Source: Nitrospira sp. UBA5698 (lineage in GTDB: Bacteria > Nitrospirota > Nitrospiria > Nitrospirales > Nitrospiraceae). From it: 64,000 bases of DNA. The notes beneath the pieces are model-generated. The model was given only the letters and a program-made list of their open reading frames with translations. It was not told the DNA's origin and did no database searches. The position numbers and the translations under genes were made by a program. Positions 1 through 9,176 of the stretch are shown in pieces. The stretch covers positions 37,554 through 101,553 of the forward strand of contig DIHK01000010.1 of assembly GCA_002420115.1 (NCBI GenBank), read 5' to 3'. Each line of letters begins with the position of its first letter. Position 1 is the stretch's first letter.

Positions 1-82
1 GGATGTAGAACATGACAGAGTGGGAACGATACCGTCACATATCTCGCTGGAACCTTACTCCTGCGAAGGCCGCTCACGACTC

Positions 83-832
83 CTAGGTGATCGCTTCGAG
101 GGTGGCCTTAAGTCGGATGATGGCTTTCGTGTGGATTTGGCAGACTCGCGATTCTGTCACTTTGAGGAGTTCTCCGATTTCTTTCATGGTGAGTTCTTCA
201 TAGTAATACAGCGTGAGGACAAGCCGTTCCTTTTCCGGCAACATTTGAATCGCCCCGGCAATGGATTCACGTTCGCGTTCATTCACCAATGAGGAGAGCG
301 GATCGGGAGTATGGGTGTCGGCCAACATCTTGACCACTTTATGTCCGTCCGGCTCGTGAAGGCTCAGATCGTCCACGCTGATCATGACCGCCCCTCTGGC
401 CCGTGTGATGAACTCATCCAGCTCGTCCAGTGACATGTTCAACTCGGTCGCGACCTCCTCATCCTGCGGCGGACGACCGAGGCGGCTCATCAGGAGGGTG
501 TGGGTTTTTTGGAGCAAGGAAATTCGCTCGTGGACCGATCGGGGAATCCAATCCATCGCGCGGATCTCATCGAGCATGGCCCCTCGAATACGGAACTCCG
601 CATAGGTCTTGAACTTGGCTTCCCTGGTCGGATCATACTTGGTCATCGCATCCATCAATCCAATGGTGCCGACCGAAATCAGATCCTCCGCATCCAGATA
701 GGCCGGCAGCCGGAACGCCAGCCGATGGGCCATGGCGCGAATGACATGGGCGAACTCTTTGATCAGTTGCTCACGTCTCGCCCCTTCAGCCGAGAAAGTT
801 TTCCGCTCGTGTGGTAATGCTGCCTTACTCAT
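83..832 (-). CDS. fliA: RNA polymerase sigma factor FliA (sigma-28)
   Basis: Sigma-70 family factor of 249 aa, the usual size of FliA, which directs transcription of late flagellar genes. Region 2 is seen around residues 45-100 (DLISVGTIGLMDAM, then TYAEFRIRGAMLDEIR) and region 4 with its helix-turn-helix at about 195-240 (LTMKEIGELLKVTESRVCQI). An in-frame start 33 nt further upstream exists but has no ribosome site; the ATG chosen here lies 19 nt past the flhG stop behind AAGAGGG. It is the last gene of the flagellar series, immediately after flhG, an order common in many bacteria. Identity is firm; only the start was a choice. Confidence 0.95.
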   Translation of the reverse strand: MSKAALPHERKTFSAEGARREQLIKEFAHVIRAMAHRLAFRLPAYLDAEDLISVGTIGLMDAMTKYDPTREAKFKTYAEFRIRGAMLDEIRAMDWIPRSVHERISLLQKTHTLLMSRLGRPPQDEEVATELNMSLDELDEFITRARGAVMISVDDLSLHEPDGHKVVKMLADTHTPDPLSSLVNERERESIAGAIQMLPEKERLVLTLYYYEELTMKEIGELLKVTESRVCQIHTKAIIRLKATLEAIT

Positions 833-851
833 AGTACTGGCTACCCTCTTG

Positions 852-1721
852 CTAGTTGCCGGCATGCGTCGCCGACCGTTGCCACACCAACTGCATCGAG
901 CTTTTGGGAAGGACAGGCTTCGGCCATTGCACGATCTGTCTGGCTAACTTTCTAAAGGCTTCGGACGCCGGTGCCTCAGGGAATAATTCCAAAACAGCCT
1001 TCTGCTGCATGACGGCCATGGGCACATAGTCGTCATCTGGAATGGCTCCAATCAATTCGAGAGCAACATGCAAAAAGCGATCCGCCGCGACATCGAGTTT
1101 CCCGAATACCTCAGATGCTTCTCGAGGGCTCTTCGCTTGGTTCACGAGTATTTTGAAACGACGTTCACGATATTGGCGCGCCAAGACCTTGATTAAGGCA
1201 TAGGCATCCGTAAGCGATGTGGGTTCCGGAGACACCACGACCACGGTCTCATCAGCCGAGGAGGCAAAAAATGTCACGCTTGGGGAAATACCTGCACCGG
1301 TATCGATCAACAGCACATCCATCCCACCGGAAAACTGTGCTAACTGCTCTTGGATGATGAGCTGTTGGGACTCCGTCAAACTTGTCAGCTGCGGGACCCC
1401 GGAACTTGCCGGTAGTACATGGATACCTGCCGGGCCTTTCAATACGATTTCCTCGAATGTATGGGTTCCGGCGAGCACATCTTCAATTGTGAGCCGCGGG
1501 ACAAGGCCAAGCAGCACATCGAGATTGCCCAGACCGAGATCGGCATCCAGGATCAGGACTCGTTTCCCAAGTTTGGTCAGAGCCATGCCCACATTGGCCA
1601 CCACATTGGTTTTTCCCACCCCACCTTTTCCACTGGAGACGGCAATCACTTGGGGAAACGACTCACCGTCCCATCTGACAGGCTCCGACACCGAGGCTGA
1701 CGATTTGGATCTGAGCTGCAT
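852..1721 (-). CDS. flhG: Flagellar number regulator FlhG (MinD-like ATPase)
   Basis: ParA/MinD-family ATPase of 289 aa that, in characterised bacteria, limits flagellar number and acts with FlhF. The deviant Walker A motif KGGVGKT is at about residues 32-38, followed by ILDADLGLGNLDVLLGL and the LLIDTGAGI Walker B segment. The open frame continues 85 codons upstream into flhF, but the ATG used here has a strong ribosome site (TTGGAGGT) and falls 19 nt after the flhF stop, so the longer frame is rejected. It sits between flhF and fliA, the classic context separating FlhG from cell-division MinD. Confidence 0.93.
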   Translation of the reverse strand: MQLRSKSSASVSEPVRWDGESFPQVIAVSSGKGGVGKTNVVANVGMALTKLGKRVLILDADLGLGNLDVLLGLVPRLTIEDVLAGTHTFEEIVLKGPAGIHVLPASSGVPQLTSLTESQQLIIQEQLAQFSGGMDVLLIDTGAGISPSVTFFASSADETVVVVSPEPTSLTDAYALIKVLARQYRERRFKILVNQAKSPREASEVFGKLDVAADRFLHVALELIGAIPDDDYVPMAVMQQKAVLELFPEAPASEAFRKLARQIVQWPKPVLPKSSMQLVWQRSATHAGN

Positions 1722-1740
1722 AGTGTGACCTCCAACCACG

Positions 1741-3087
1741 TTATCGGTGATACGTTCCCATTGCCGCCAACGCACGCTTCGCTCCCACTGATCGATCCGA
1801 CGGTCCGACATGCTCCTGCGCACTCTCCGCGCTGCCGGCCGTGAGCCTGGCGGCGAGAACCTCCGGAGACGCGACCTCAATATCCCCAGGGACTCTCCGT
1901 CCAATACTCCAGTACGACAGGGGAACACCGGTCGCATGCACCGTTTCGAATATCGTGCCGGACGATTCCGTTTCATCGAGTTTAGTAAAGAACAAACGAA
2001 GATCTGGAAGTGCCCTCACAGCACCGGTCATTCGACAGGCTTCTCGTGCTCTGAGAGAGGCCGGCAACACCAAATGCGTCGTAATAGCCTCCTGCTTCAA
2101 CAAACGACAAAGATCCTGCGCCAGGGCCAGGTCCGGTGGGGCAATCCCCGGCAGATCCATTAACACGAGGTCCATCTTCGCATGACGGCGCAGGCCTGCT
2201 TGCACCTGCCGGGCCGATAGCGCACAGGCGAAGGGAACACCGATAATTTTGGCGTAGCGTCTGAACTGCTCCACCGCAGTCTCCCGATAGGTGTCAAAGG
2301 TAATCAAGGCAACCGACTTCCGCTGCTCACGGCGATAGTACGCAGCGAGTTTGGCGACCGCCGATGTCTTCCCTGCTCCACTCGGGCCGAGGAACAGTTC
2401 AATCGCAGGGCGTGCCTGCCCATGATCCAACGGCCCGGCGACGTGCACACGGCGCACAACCTCCTGATGGAGGGCACGTCTCATCATCTCTTCGTCCGGA
2501 ATATGTGCCAGTCGATCGGTCTTCAGCACCTCGCCGATGAGCAACTCGGTCGTGGACGGATGCATCCCTTGATCGCATAATGATTGACGGAGGGTTGAAA
2601 GAACGGGGGACAATTGACCGGCCCCTGTTGGACAGGCGTCCGGCGAAAGCTCGTGCAACAACTGACGCAATTCGTCGTACACCGCCCGTACCTTGCGGCG
2701 TTGATTCGGTGTCCCTGTCGATATGGCATGCTTCCTCGACAGCTCCTGTTGGAGCTGCTTCCTCGGTTGCTTTTCACTGATAGGTTCCAACATCCCTCGC
2801 AAGGTCTGTTGAAAGGTGTTCACCGGATGAAGAGCCGAAGGGCCGGCTCCTGACGTTCGTACCGGAGGCACCGATTCTTGGACCTGTGCGCTCTCTCGGG
2901 CGACCTGTGGACGCTCGTACTCGGCTGCCGCCATCACTTCCAACACGGTGTGATTGAAGACGCGTAGTAATCGCCCGCCCTCACGCACCTCTTTGGAAGA
3001 CAGGATAATGGCATCCGGCCCCAACTCCTCCTTGATGGCTCGGAGAGCATCCTGCATGGTGAGCGCGTGAAATGTCTTAACCTTCAT
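1741..3087 (-). CDS. flhF: Flagellar SRP-type GTPase FlhF
   Basis: FlhF of 448 aa, an SRP-family GTPase that places the flagellar base at the pole in other bacteria. The N-terminal basic B domain starts MKVKTFHALT and is followed by a variable linker; the NG domain is C-terminal. The P-loop GPSGAGKT is at 234-241, the G2-type DTYRETAVEQ at about 265-274 and the G4 motif TKLDE at 368-372. The G3 position, DTAGR in typical FlhF/Ffh, reads DLPGI (311-315), which is unusual. It starts nine bases after flhA ends, with an AGGA site overlapping the flhA stop, so the two genes are probably translationally coupled. Confidence 0.93.
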   Translation of the reverse strand: MKVKTFHALTMQDALRAIKEELGPDAIILSSKEVREGGRLLRVFNHTVLEVMAAAEYERPQVARESAQVQESVPPVRTSGAGPSALHPVNTFQQTLRGMLEPISEKQPRKQLQQELSRKHAISTGTPNQRRKVRAVYDELRQLLHELSPDACPTGAGQLSPVLSTLRQSLCDQGMHPSTTELLIGEVLKTDRLAHIPDEEMMRRALHQEVVRRVHVAGPLDHGQARPAIELFLGPSGAGKTSAVAKLAAYYRREQRKSVALITFDTYRETAVEQFRRYAKIIGVPFACALSARQVQAGLRRHAKMDLVLMDLPGIAPPDLALAQDLCRLLKQEAITTHLVLPASLRAREACRMTGAVRALPDLRLFFTKLDETESSGTIFETVHATGVPLSYWSIGRRVPGDIEVASPEVLAARLTAGSAESAQEHVGPSDRSVGAKRALAAMGTYHR

Positions 3088-3095
3088 AGGCTATC

Positions 3096-5198
3096 CTAGG
3101 ATGACTGTGCCAATTCGAAGTCGACTCGTACCGTATCAAGCGACTGGAGGCGAACAAACGAATCAACCTCGTTAAACCCCATCACCGGCACCGAATGCAG
3201 AATGCGATCGCTGTGACGACGAAGATGCCGGCGAACGGCCTGAGAACAAATCACGATCGGTTGTTGCCCCCGAGCCGCAACCCGTTCAGCCGCCTGTTTA
3301 ATTCCCGTCAGAAGCTTGTGCGACACAGTCGGATCAAGCTGTAGGGAAGCGCCGGGTGGAAGTGCCGCAACTTGATCGGCCAACGATCGATCCAGTCGGG
3401 GATCCAACGTAATCACCTGGAGGCTGCCGTCCGATGCTTGATACTGTTTGGTAATCGTCCTCGCCAAGGCTTGGCGGGCATATTCCGTCAACAGTTCCGG
3501 ATCTTTACTGTTTGAGGCTTGATCGGAAATAGCCTCCAAAATGGAGCGCAAGTCTCTGATCGGAATCCCCTCTTTGAGCAGATTCCCGAGCACTCGAACG
3601 ACCGTTCCCAACGAGACCATCGTCGGAATCAGCTCTTCCACCAGCTTGGGGTGGGATTTACCCACCTCATCCAGAAGTGCCTGAACCTCCTGACGCCCCA
3701 ACAATTCATGACCATACCGCTTCACGAGCTCAGAAAGATGGGTAGCGATGGCGGAACTTGCATCCACAACGGTATAACCGGCCATCTGAGCCTGTTCTCT
3801 CCCATCTTCCGGAATCCAGAGCGCCGGCAGTCCGAATGCAGGCTCCTTCGTTGCAATGCCCTGAACCACCCCCTTCTGGCCCGTCCCTGGATCGATCGCC
3901 AACAGATGCCCAGGCAACACATCCGCTTTGGCGACCTCTACCCCCTTCAACATGATGGCGTACTCATTCGGTCTCAGCTGTAAATTATCGCGGATGTGGA
4001 TGGGTGGTACGACGAACCCCATCGTTTCCGCAAACTGCCGGCGGAGAGCTTTGATCCGATCAAGCAATGCCGTACCTTGGGTTCCTTCCACCAGACCGAT
4101 CAACCCATAGCCTACTTGCACCTCCATCAGATCCAACGGAGTCACGCGGGTTGGCCCCTCATCAGCCTTTGGAACCGTTGAGGTCTGGGTTGGAGTTGGA
4201 GCTGCTTCCCGGATTTCCTCCTGGTGCAAGTGATAGGCCATCCAAGCCACGGCACTGCCCAACACCAGAAAAGCCAGATGCGGCAGGCCAGGGACTAGGC
4301 CGAGAGCGAGGAGAATCCCCGCTGCAATCCCGACCGGCTTGGGGGACATCAGCAGTTGCTTAGTCATCGCCCCACCCAAGTCCATATCCGAAGCGGCACG
4401 CGTCACGACAATACCGGCTGCCGTCGAGACAATGAGGGCGGGGATCTGCGCGACCAGTCCTTCACCGACGGTGAGCACCGTATAGGTTTGCGCCGCGAGT
4501 CCCGGGCTCATCCCTTGCTGCAAGACACCGATGGCGAGGCCACCGACGATATTGACCAGGGTAATGATCACCGCCGCGATGGCGTCACCTCGAACAAACT
4601 TACTCGCTCCGTCCATCGATCCGTAGAAGTCTGCCTCTTCGGTGATTTCACGTCTTCGTCGGCGCGCGTCGGCTTCATTAATCAAACCCGCATTCAGATC
4701 CGCGTCGATGCTCATCTGTTTCCCAGGCATCGCATCCAAGGTGAAGCGTGCCGCGACTTCGGCGACACGGCCTGCTCCTTTGGTGACCACCACAAAATTG
4801 ATCACGACCAGAATCGTAAAGACCACGAGACCGACGGTGTAATTGCCGCCGACAATGAAATTGCCGAACGCCCGGATGACCTCACCGGCCGCCCCGGCCC
4901 CTTCATTGCCATGCAGAAGGATGAGCCGTGTTGAGGCGATATTCAGCGACAGTCGGAACAACGTAATCATTAACAGAATGGATGGGAACACTGAGAACTC
5001 GATGGGGCGACGTACCTGAAGACCGACCAAGAGAATGATGACGGAGAGGGTGATGTCGAAGCTAAGCAACAAGTCAAGGATGAACCGCGGCAACGGGAGA
5101 AGCATCACCATGAGAATGGCGACGACCCCCACGGACATGAGAATGTCCGGGTGTTTGACGAAGTGGGATGCGCTAGTTGGTTCCGTGACGGTTGCCAT
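3096..5198 (-). CDS. flhA: Flagellar export gate protein FlhA
   Basis: FlhA, 700 aa, the large export-gate membrane protein of the flagellar type III apparatus. The N-terminal half carries several hydrophobic helices; the family signature (FHIPEP) is at about 144-172, with RVAEVAARFTLDAMPGKQ and the charged ARRRRREI loop after it. The C-terminal half is the cytoplasmic substrate/chaperone docking domain. Length and motifs are typical. It lies 23 nt downstream of flhB and 8 nt upstream of flhF. The ribosome site is weak, which fits coupling to flhB translation. Confidence 0.96.
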   Translation of the reverse strand: MATVTEPTSASHFVKHPDILMSVGVVAILMVMLLPLPRFILDLLLSFDITLSVIILLVGLQVRRPIEFSVFPSILLMITLFRLSLNIASTRLILLHGNEGAGAAGEVIRAFGNFIVGGNYTVGLVVFTILVVINFVVVTKGAGRVAEVAARFTLDAMPGKQMSIDADLNAGLINEADARRRRREITEEADFYGSMDGASKFVRGDAIAAVIITLVNIVGGLAIGVLQQGMSPGLAAQTYTVLTVGEGLVAQIPALIVSTAAGIVVTRAASDMDLGGAMTKQLLMSPKPVGIAAGILLALGLVPGLPHLAFLVLGSAVAWMAYHLHQEEIREAAPTPTQTSTVPKADEGPTRVTPLDLMEVQVGYGLIGLVEGTQGTALLDRIKALRRQFAETMGFVVPPIHIRDNLQLRPNEYAIMLKGVEVAKADVLPGHLLAIDPGTGQKGVVQGIATKEPAFGLPALWIPEDGREQAQMAGYTVVDASSAIATHLSELVKRYGHELLGRQEVQALLDEVGKSHPKLVEELIPTMVSLGTVVRVLGNLLKEGIPIRDLRSILEAISDQASNSKDPELLTEYARQALARTITKQYQASDGSLQVITLDPRLDRSLADQVAALPPGASLQLDPTVSHKLLTGIKQAAERVAARGQQPIVICSQAVRRHLRRHSDRILHSVPVMGFNEVDSFVRLQSLDTVRVDFELAQSS

Positions 5199-5221
5199 AA
5201 TGGATACAGCCTACGACCGGC

Positions 5222-6298
5222 TCACGCCGTGCCTCCTCGCGCCCGATACACAAAGGCCAGGATCTCCGCCACCGCGCGATACAGATCATTCGGAATTTCT
5301 TTCCCGATATCGACCAACCTGAATAGCGTCCTGGCGACGAACTTATTCTCCACGACCGGCACGCTATGATGTCGTGCCAACTCTCTGATTCGTTCTGCAA
5401 TGACGCCGGCACCTTTCGCCACCACGACCGGGGCCGTCATCGTGGCGGTGTCATACTTGAGGGCCACGGCCAAGTGCGTGGGATTTGTAATCACGACATC
5501 GGCGGTTTTAACGGCCGCCAGCATGCGCTTCTTCACCAGCTCACGCTGGACCGTTCGTACACGACTCTTGATCAGAGGATCGCCTTCCGATGCTTTGTGT
5601 TCTTCTTTAATCTCCTCCTTCGACATGCGAAGACTGCGTTCCCATTCATACCGCTGATAGGCATAGTCAAAGACGGCCAACACCGCAATCGCTCCCGACA
5701 CTGCCAACCCAACCTTGAACGCGAGGCTCCCCGCCAGCGGCAACACACTGCTCAACTCAAACTGGATCAGTTCCGGAATCCGTAACACATCATCGCGTGA
5801 GACCCACAGCCCAATTCCTGTGATGATCCCGATCTTGAGCAAACCCTTGACGAGTTCCATGACGGAACGCAACGAAGCCAGACGTGAGAATCCTTTTGCT
5901 GGACTAATTCGACTCCAATCGAGTTGAAAGGCATTGGTGCGCCACAATAAGCCGGTTTGCAGGAGAGTGGCCACACTGCCCAACACAATGACTCCCCCCA
6001 CGATCGGAAGACTCAACGTACCCACCGTCACACCCGTCTGAATAAGAATCGTGTAGACCTGTTCGATCGAGATATTTCGGTACCATTCGCCGGGAAACGT
6101 GAGGGTCAAACCTTGACGAGTCATCTCCGTCATTTTCAGAAGACCCACCGGCAACATGGCACCCAACAACCCGACGCCCCCTAAGAGCACCGCCGCCGTG
6201 GAGACGTCGCGACTCACGGCCACTTGTCCTTGTTTGCGCGCCTCCTCCTTGCGTTTGGGGGTCGCCGGTTCTGTTTTATTTCCCCTGTCCTCAGCCAT
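5222..6298 (-). CDS. flhB: Flagellar export switch protein FlhB
   Basis: FlhB, 358 aa, the substrate-specificity switch of the flagellar export apparatus. The N-terminus MAEDRGNKTEPATPKRKEEARKQG is the family signature; four hydrophobic segments follow, then the cytoplasmic domain with the autocleavage motif NPTH at residues 272-275 (VVITNPTHLAVAL). In known FlhB the chain cuts between Asn and Pro, letting hook export switch to filament export, a step that also needs FliK (13065-14684). The start overlaps the fliR stop by 8 nt, so the two are coupled. Confidence 0.96.
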   Translation of the reverse strand: MAEDRGNKTEPATPKRKEEARKQGQVAVSRDVSTAAVLLGGVGLLGAMLPVGLLKMTEMTRQGLTLTFPGEWYRNISIEQVYTILIQTGVTVGTLSLPIVGGVIVLGSVATLLQTGLLWRTNAFQLDWSRISPAKGFSRLASLRSVMELVKGLLKIGIITGIGLWVSRDDVLRIPELIQFELSSVLPLAGSLAFKVGLAVSGAIAVLAVFDYAYQRYEWERSLRMSKEEIKEEHKASEGDPLIKSRVRTVQRELVKKRMLAAVKTADVVITNPTHLAVALKYDTATMTAPVVVAKGAGVIAERIRELARHHSVPVVENKFVARTLFRLVDIGKEIPNDLYRAVAEILAFVYRARGGTA

Positions 6299-7079
6299 GT
6301 CCCAGTGCCTTCAAAAGTCCGAAAATCGTAAACTGCAATCGTTCGATTTCCCGAATGAGAACTTCCACTGTAAAGGGCATCGAAATGCTGAGCACCGCCA
6401 ATCCTCCCACGATCGTAATGGGAAAGCTCAACACGAACACATTGATTTGACTGACTGCCCGTCCAAGAATCGCGAGCAGAATGTTGATCACCAGAATGAT
6501 GACCAGCACCGGAGCCGCAAGCTTGAGCCCCACCATGAACATGTGTTGAGAGAGACGCAGGACCTCATCTCCCGCTCCGGCTGGAAGAGCGGCCCCGAAA
6601 GCCGGGATGGATTCGTAGCTGGACAGGATTGTGGCCACGATGAGCATGTGCGCGTTCAATGAGAGCAGGACAAGGGACGCAAGCAGCGTGAAGTACTGCG
6701 CCATCAGGGGTGTTTGACGAGATGTGGCTGGATCGAAGAGCTGGACAACACCGAATCCCATTTGAACACCGATCATTTCTCCTGCCACCTCAAATGCGCC
6801 GAAAAACAGCCGGACAGCCAACCCAATGGCCAGTCCGATCACCAATTCGCTGAGCAGCCCGGCGGCCAGCACCAGGGGATCGTAAGGCACAGGCGGAAGA
6901 TGGATGAGCGGAGCCAACAGCACTCCCAACGCCAGGACCAATGCGCCTTTCACTTTCAACGGAACCGAGTGCCCGCTCAGTACCGGCAATGCAGCGAGAA
7001 GCCCTCCAATTCGAGAAATGAGGACCAAAAACGCTTGAAACTCGGGCAGGAGCAGCTGAATGGTTTGTGTTAACGCCAT
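6291..7079 (-). CDS. fliR: Flagellar export gate protein FliR
   Basis: FliR, 262 aa, an integral membrane component of the FliPQR export channel. It is hydrophobic almost throughout, with the family-typical start (LLLPEFQAFLVLISRIGGLLAALPVLSG) and a central GEMIGVQMGFGVVQLFDP segment. AGGAAAA precedes the ATG. It overlaps flhB by 8 nt downstream; upstream, an intergenic stretch of about 160 nt carrying a hairpin repeat separates it from fliQ, so the operon may be attenuated or cleaved there. Confidence 0.94.
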   Translation of the reverse strand: MALTQTIQLLLPEFQAFLVLISRIGGLLAALPVLSGHSVPLKVKGALVLALGVLLAPLIHLPPVPYDPLVLAAGLLSELVIGLAIGLAVRLFFGAFEVAGEMIGVQMGFGVVQLFDPATSRQTPLMAQYFTLLASLVLLSLNAHMLIVATILSSYESIPAFGAALPAGAGDEVLRLSQHMFMVGLKLAAPVLVIILVINILLAILGRAVSQINVFVLSFPITIVGGLAVLSISMPFTVEVLIREIERLQFTIFGLLKALGHG

Positions 7080-7113
7080 CGTTTTTTCCTAGCCGATACT
7101 CGTCATGACAGTT

Positions 7114-7173
7114 CGTGAAGCGTGAGACGTGAAGCGCTCGAATTCGGAAACGAGATACGCTTCACGTTTCACG
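7114..7173. repeat. Intergenic inverted repeat, copy 1 (fliQ-fliR gap)
   Basis: A TTCACG-type repeat fills the gap between fliQ and fliR. Arms CGTGAGACGTGAAGCG (7121-7136) and CGCTTCACGTTTCACG (7158-7173) pair over 16 bases with one mismatch, which is a G-U wobble in RNA, around a loop of about 21 nt. A close copy lies at 14922-14974 before fliK: over 53 aligned positions the two differ at only about seven. Shorter TTCACG-rich stretches occur at 37434 and 63513. The function is unknown; it may form an mRNA hairpin within the operon. Confidence 0.75.
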
Positions 7174-7238
7174 CATGACGAATATCTTCGCGGCCGCACA
7201 TTGTCATTCGTAGCAGCTACATTCATAAATCCAACGAG

Positions 7239-7508
7239 CTAGCGCACGTAGTTCGGAATGTTCATCAACAGATTCGCCATAAAGGTCGTCATGATGTTCA
7301 ACATCCAGGGGAGAAACACCAAGAGCGCTCCGAAGAGTGCCAATACTTTGGGAACGAATGTCAGCGTGGCCTCGTTCAGCTGCGTCATAGCCTGGAACGC
7401 ACTGATGATCAGACCGACGAGCAGACTCAGTCCTAAGATCGGAGCCGACACGAGTAACGTGGTTTCCAACGCCTGCCTGCCCAATTCCGTGACGATTTCA
7501 GGTGTCAT
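7239..7508 (-). CDS. fliQ: Flagellar export gate protein FliQ
   Basis: FliQ, 89 aa with two transmembrane helices, part of the FliPQR export channel. It begins MTPEIVTELGRQALETTLLVSAPIL and ends NIPNYVR, both typical. The frame is open 17 codons further upstream, but the ATG at 7508 matches the family length and follows an excellent site (GAGGAGGG). It lies about 90 nt after fliP and 160 nt before fliR. Confidence 0.94.
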   Translation of the reverse strand: MTPEIVTELGRQALETTLLVSAPILGLSLLVGLIISAFQAMTQLNEATLTFVPKVLALFGALLVFLPWMLNIMTTFMANLLMNIPNYVR

Positions 7509-7598
7509 CGACTGCCCTCCTCTCACCCGTGTTTCGAGTCGTTGCCAGCCGAATCCCACACAACTCCCGTTGTCTTAGCCGCTCGCACGATCATGGAA

Positions 7599-8366
7599 TC
7601 ATTGAAAACTGCGCACCATCGAGCCGACGACGAGATACCAGCCGTCAGCCAGCACGAATAGAATCAACTTGAACGGGAGGGAAATGACGACCGGAGGCAG
7701 GAGCATCATACCCATCGACATCAGAATGCTCGCGACGACCATGTCGACGATCAGAAATGGAATGTAGATCAAGAACCCGATCTGAAAGGCGATTCGCAAC
7801 TCACTCAGAATAAATGCAGGAATGATGGCATGGGTCGGAACGTCTTCAACCCGATCGGGCTTGGGAATGTGACTCAGCTGAATGAACAACTCAAGGTCCT
7901 TGTCCCGCACTTGTTTCAACATGAACCCACGAACCGGCTCAATCCCCTTCTTCCAGGCATCCTCGTAGGAGATCTGTTCGGCGAGCAACGGCTGTAACGC
8001 GTTGGTGTAGACAGACTGTCCGACCGGCGCCATGATGAACATCGTCAGGAACAGGGCTAAGGACAACAACACTTGATTGGGAGGCACCGCTTGTGTGCCG
8101 AGCGCCTGCCGCAGGAAGGCCAAGACAATAACGATCCTGGTAAACGACGTGACCATGATGAATAAGGCCGGTGCCAATGACAGCACCGTCAACAGGATCA
8201 GAATCTGGATGACGACGGCCATTTGCTTCGGGCCACCGGCACCCAAATCGATACTGACGGACGGGCCGCTTGAGGCTGCCTCCGCTGCCGAGGCCAGAAG
8301 CAGCATCCCCGCCGCGACGACAATCGTCCAGCCAACCAGTCGTAAATGAACGCGATCAGTGGCCAT
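7599..8366 (-). CDS. fliP: Flagellar export gate protein FliP
   Basis: FliP, 255 aa, core of the export gate. It has a cleavable signal peptide (about 1-27, ending ASAAEA), which is normal for FliP, then the first membrane segment and the conserved stretch PALFIMVTSFTRIVIVLAFLRQALGTQ, and C-terminal helices ending GWYLVVGSMVRSF. The frame extends 20 codons upstream inside fliO, but the ATG at 8366 has AAGGAG at the right distance and overlaps the fliO end by 11 nt, indicating translational coupling. Confidence 0.95.
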   Translation of the reverse strand: MATDRVHLRLVGWTIVVAAGMLLLASAAEAASSGPSVSIDLGAGGPKQMAVVIQILILLTVLSLAPALFIMVTSFTRIVIVLAFLRQALGTQAVPPNQVLLSLALFLTMFIMAPVGQSVYTNALQPLLAEQISYEDAWKKGIEPVRGFMLKQVRDKDLELFIQLSHIPKPDRVEDVPTHAIIPAFILSELRIAFQIGFLIYIPFLIVDMVVASILMSMGMMLLPPVVISLPFKLILFVLADGWYLVVGSMVRSFQ

Positions 8367-8763
8367 GCTGCTCCTTGTCATGATCAGCCCAACGGAGCGG
8401 TTGTCGTTGAAGCCATGCCGCCACATCAGCCTCGGGGGCAGATGTCACCCCTGAGGGAGCCGTCTGAGCCGGCATTCCGAGCAATTCACGGAGATGTGCC
8501 GTATTGGTGATCCGTCCCAAGGGAACGAGATCGGTTGCCGTTGCGCCCACGATCAGGTACTCGCCGGCGACGTCCACCAAACTGATCGTCTTTCGCGGAG
8601 CAAGATACCCACTCGCTAACACCTGAACCAGCGGTCGGCCACCGGAATTCCCTGCCCGTGGCCCCATCACCCGACGGGCCACGAATGCAGCGATGCCGAT
8701 ACATACCAACACCACGGCCAGCGCCGAGACGGTCCGAATCAGGCTATCCCATACGTCGATCAC
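8356..8763 (-). CDS. fliO: Flagellar export assembly protein FliO
   Basis: FliO, 135 aa, a small single-span membrane protein that helps assemble the FliP ring. A hydrophobic helix at about residues 10-32 is followed by a cytoplasmic domain with VQVLASGYLAPRKTISLVDVAGEYLIVGATATDLVPLG, the usual FliO core. The start codon is GTG behind AAGGGAGAG. It lies between fliN and fliP in the canonical fliLMNOPQR order, which supports a call that would be weaker on sequence alone. Confidence 0.9.
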   Translation of the reverse strand: MIDVWDSLIRTVSALAVVLVCIGIAAFVARRVMGPRAGNSGGRPLVQVLASGYLAPRKTISLVDVAGEYLIVGATATDLVPLGRITNTAHLRELLGMPAQTAPSGVTSAPEADVAAWLQRQPLRWADHDKEQHGH

Positions 8764-8782
8764 GCGCTCTCCCTTTGATCAT

Positions 8783-9151
8783 TTACCGAAGCTGCTGAAC
8801 ACGCTCGGCCGCGCTGACTACGTCGGTCAACCGAATACCGAACTTTTCGTTCACCACGACGACCTCGCCGCGCGCAACGAGTTTGTTGTTCACCATCACC
8901 TCCATCGGTTCGCCTGCCAACTTATCCAGCTCGATGACAGACCCTTGCGCCAGCTGGAGAAGATCACGGATCGCCATTTTGGTGGATCCCACATACACCG
9001 CGACATTCATCGGAATATCCAGAATAAAATCGATATTCTTTGAGCTGCCGCCGGTTTCTGAATTCTGAACAGGCGGAAACGATGCAAGCTGTGGAGACGC
9101 CCCTCCACCGGACTGGGAATCACGAGGTGTCGTGGATTCTGATTCGGCCAT
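8783..9151 (-). CDS. fliN: Flagellar motor switch protein FliN
   Basis: FliN, 122 aa, which builds the lower part of the C-ring that sets rotation direction and aids export. After a short polar N-terminus the conserved SpoA-type domain covers about 40-120: ILDIPMNVAVYVGSTKMAIRDLLQL, GSVIELDKLAGEPMEVMVN and LVARGEVVVVNEKFGIRLTDVV. A GGAGGA site precedes the ATG. Flanked by fliM and fliO. Confidence 0.95.
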   Translation of the reverse strand: MAESESTTPRDSQSGGGASPQLASFPPVQNSETGGSSKNIDFILDIPMNVAVYVGSTKMAIRDLLQLAQGSVIELDKLAGEPMEVMVNNKLVARGEVVVVNEKFGIRLTDVVSAAERVQQLR

Positions 9152-9176
9152 AGTTATTCGCGTCCTCCGGTCCTGC

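Noticed and set aside
1..82. A gene or terminator at the window edge beyond fliA
   Set aside because: No hairpin, start or family motif is visible in these bases; I cannot say what they hold.
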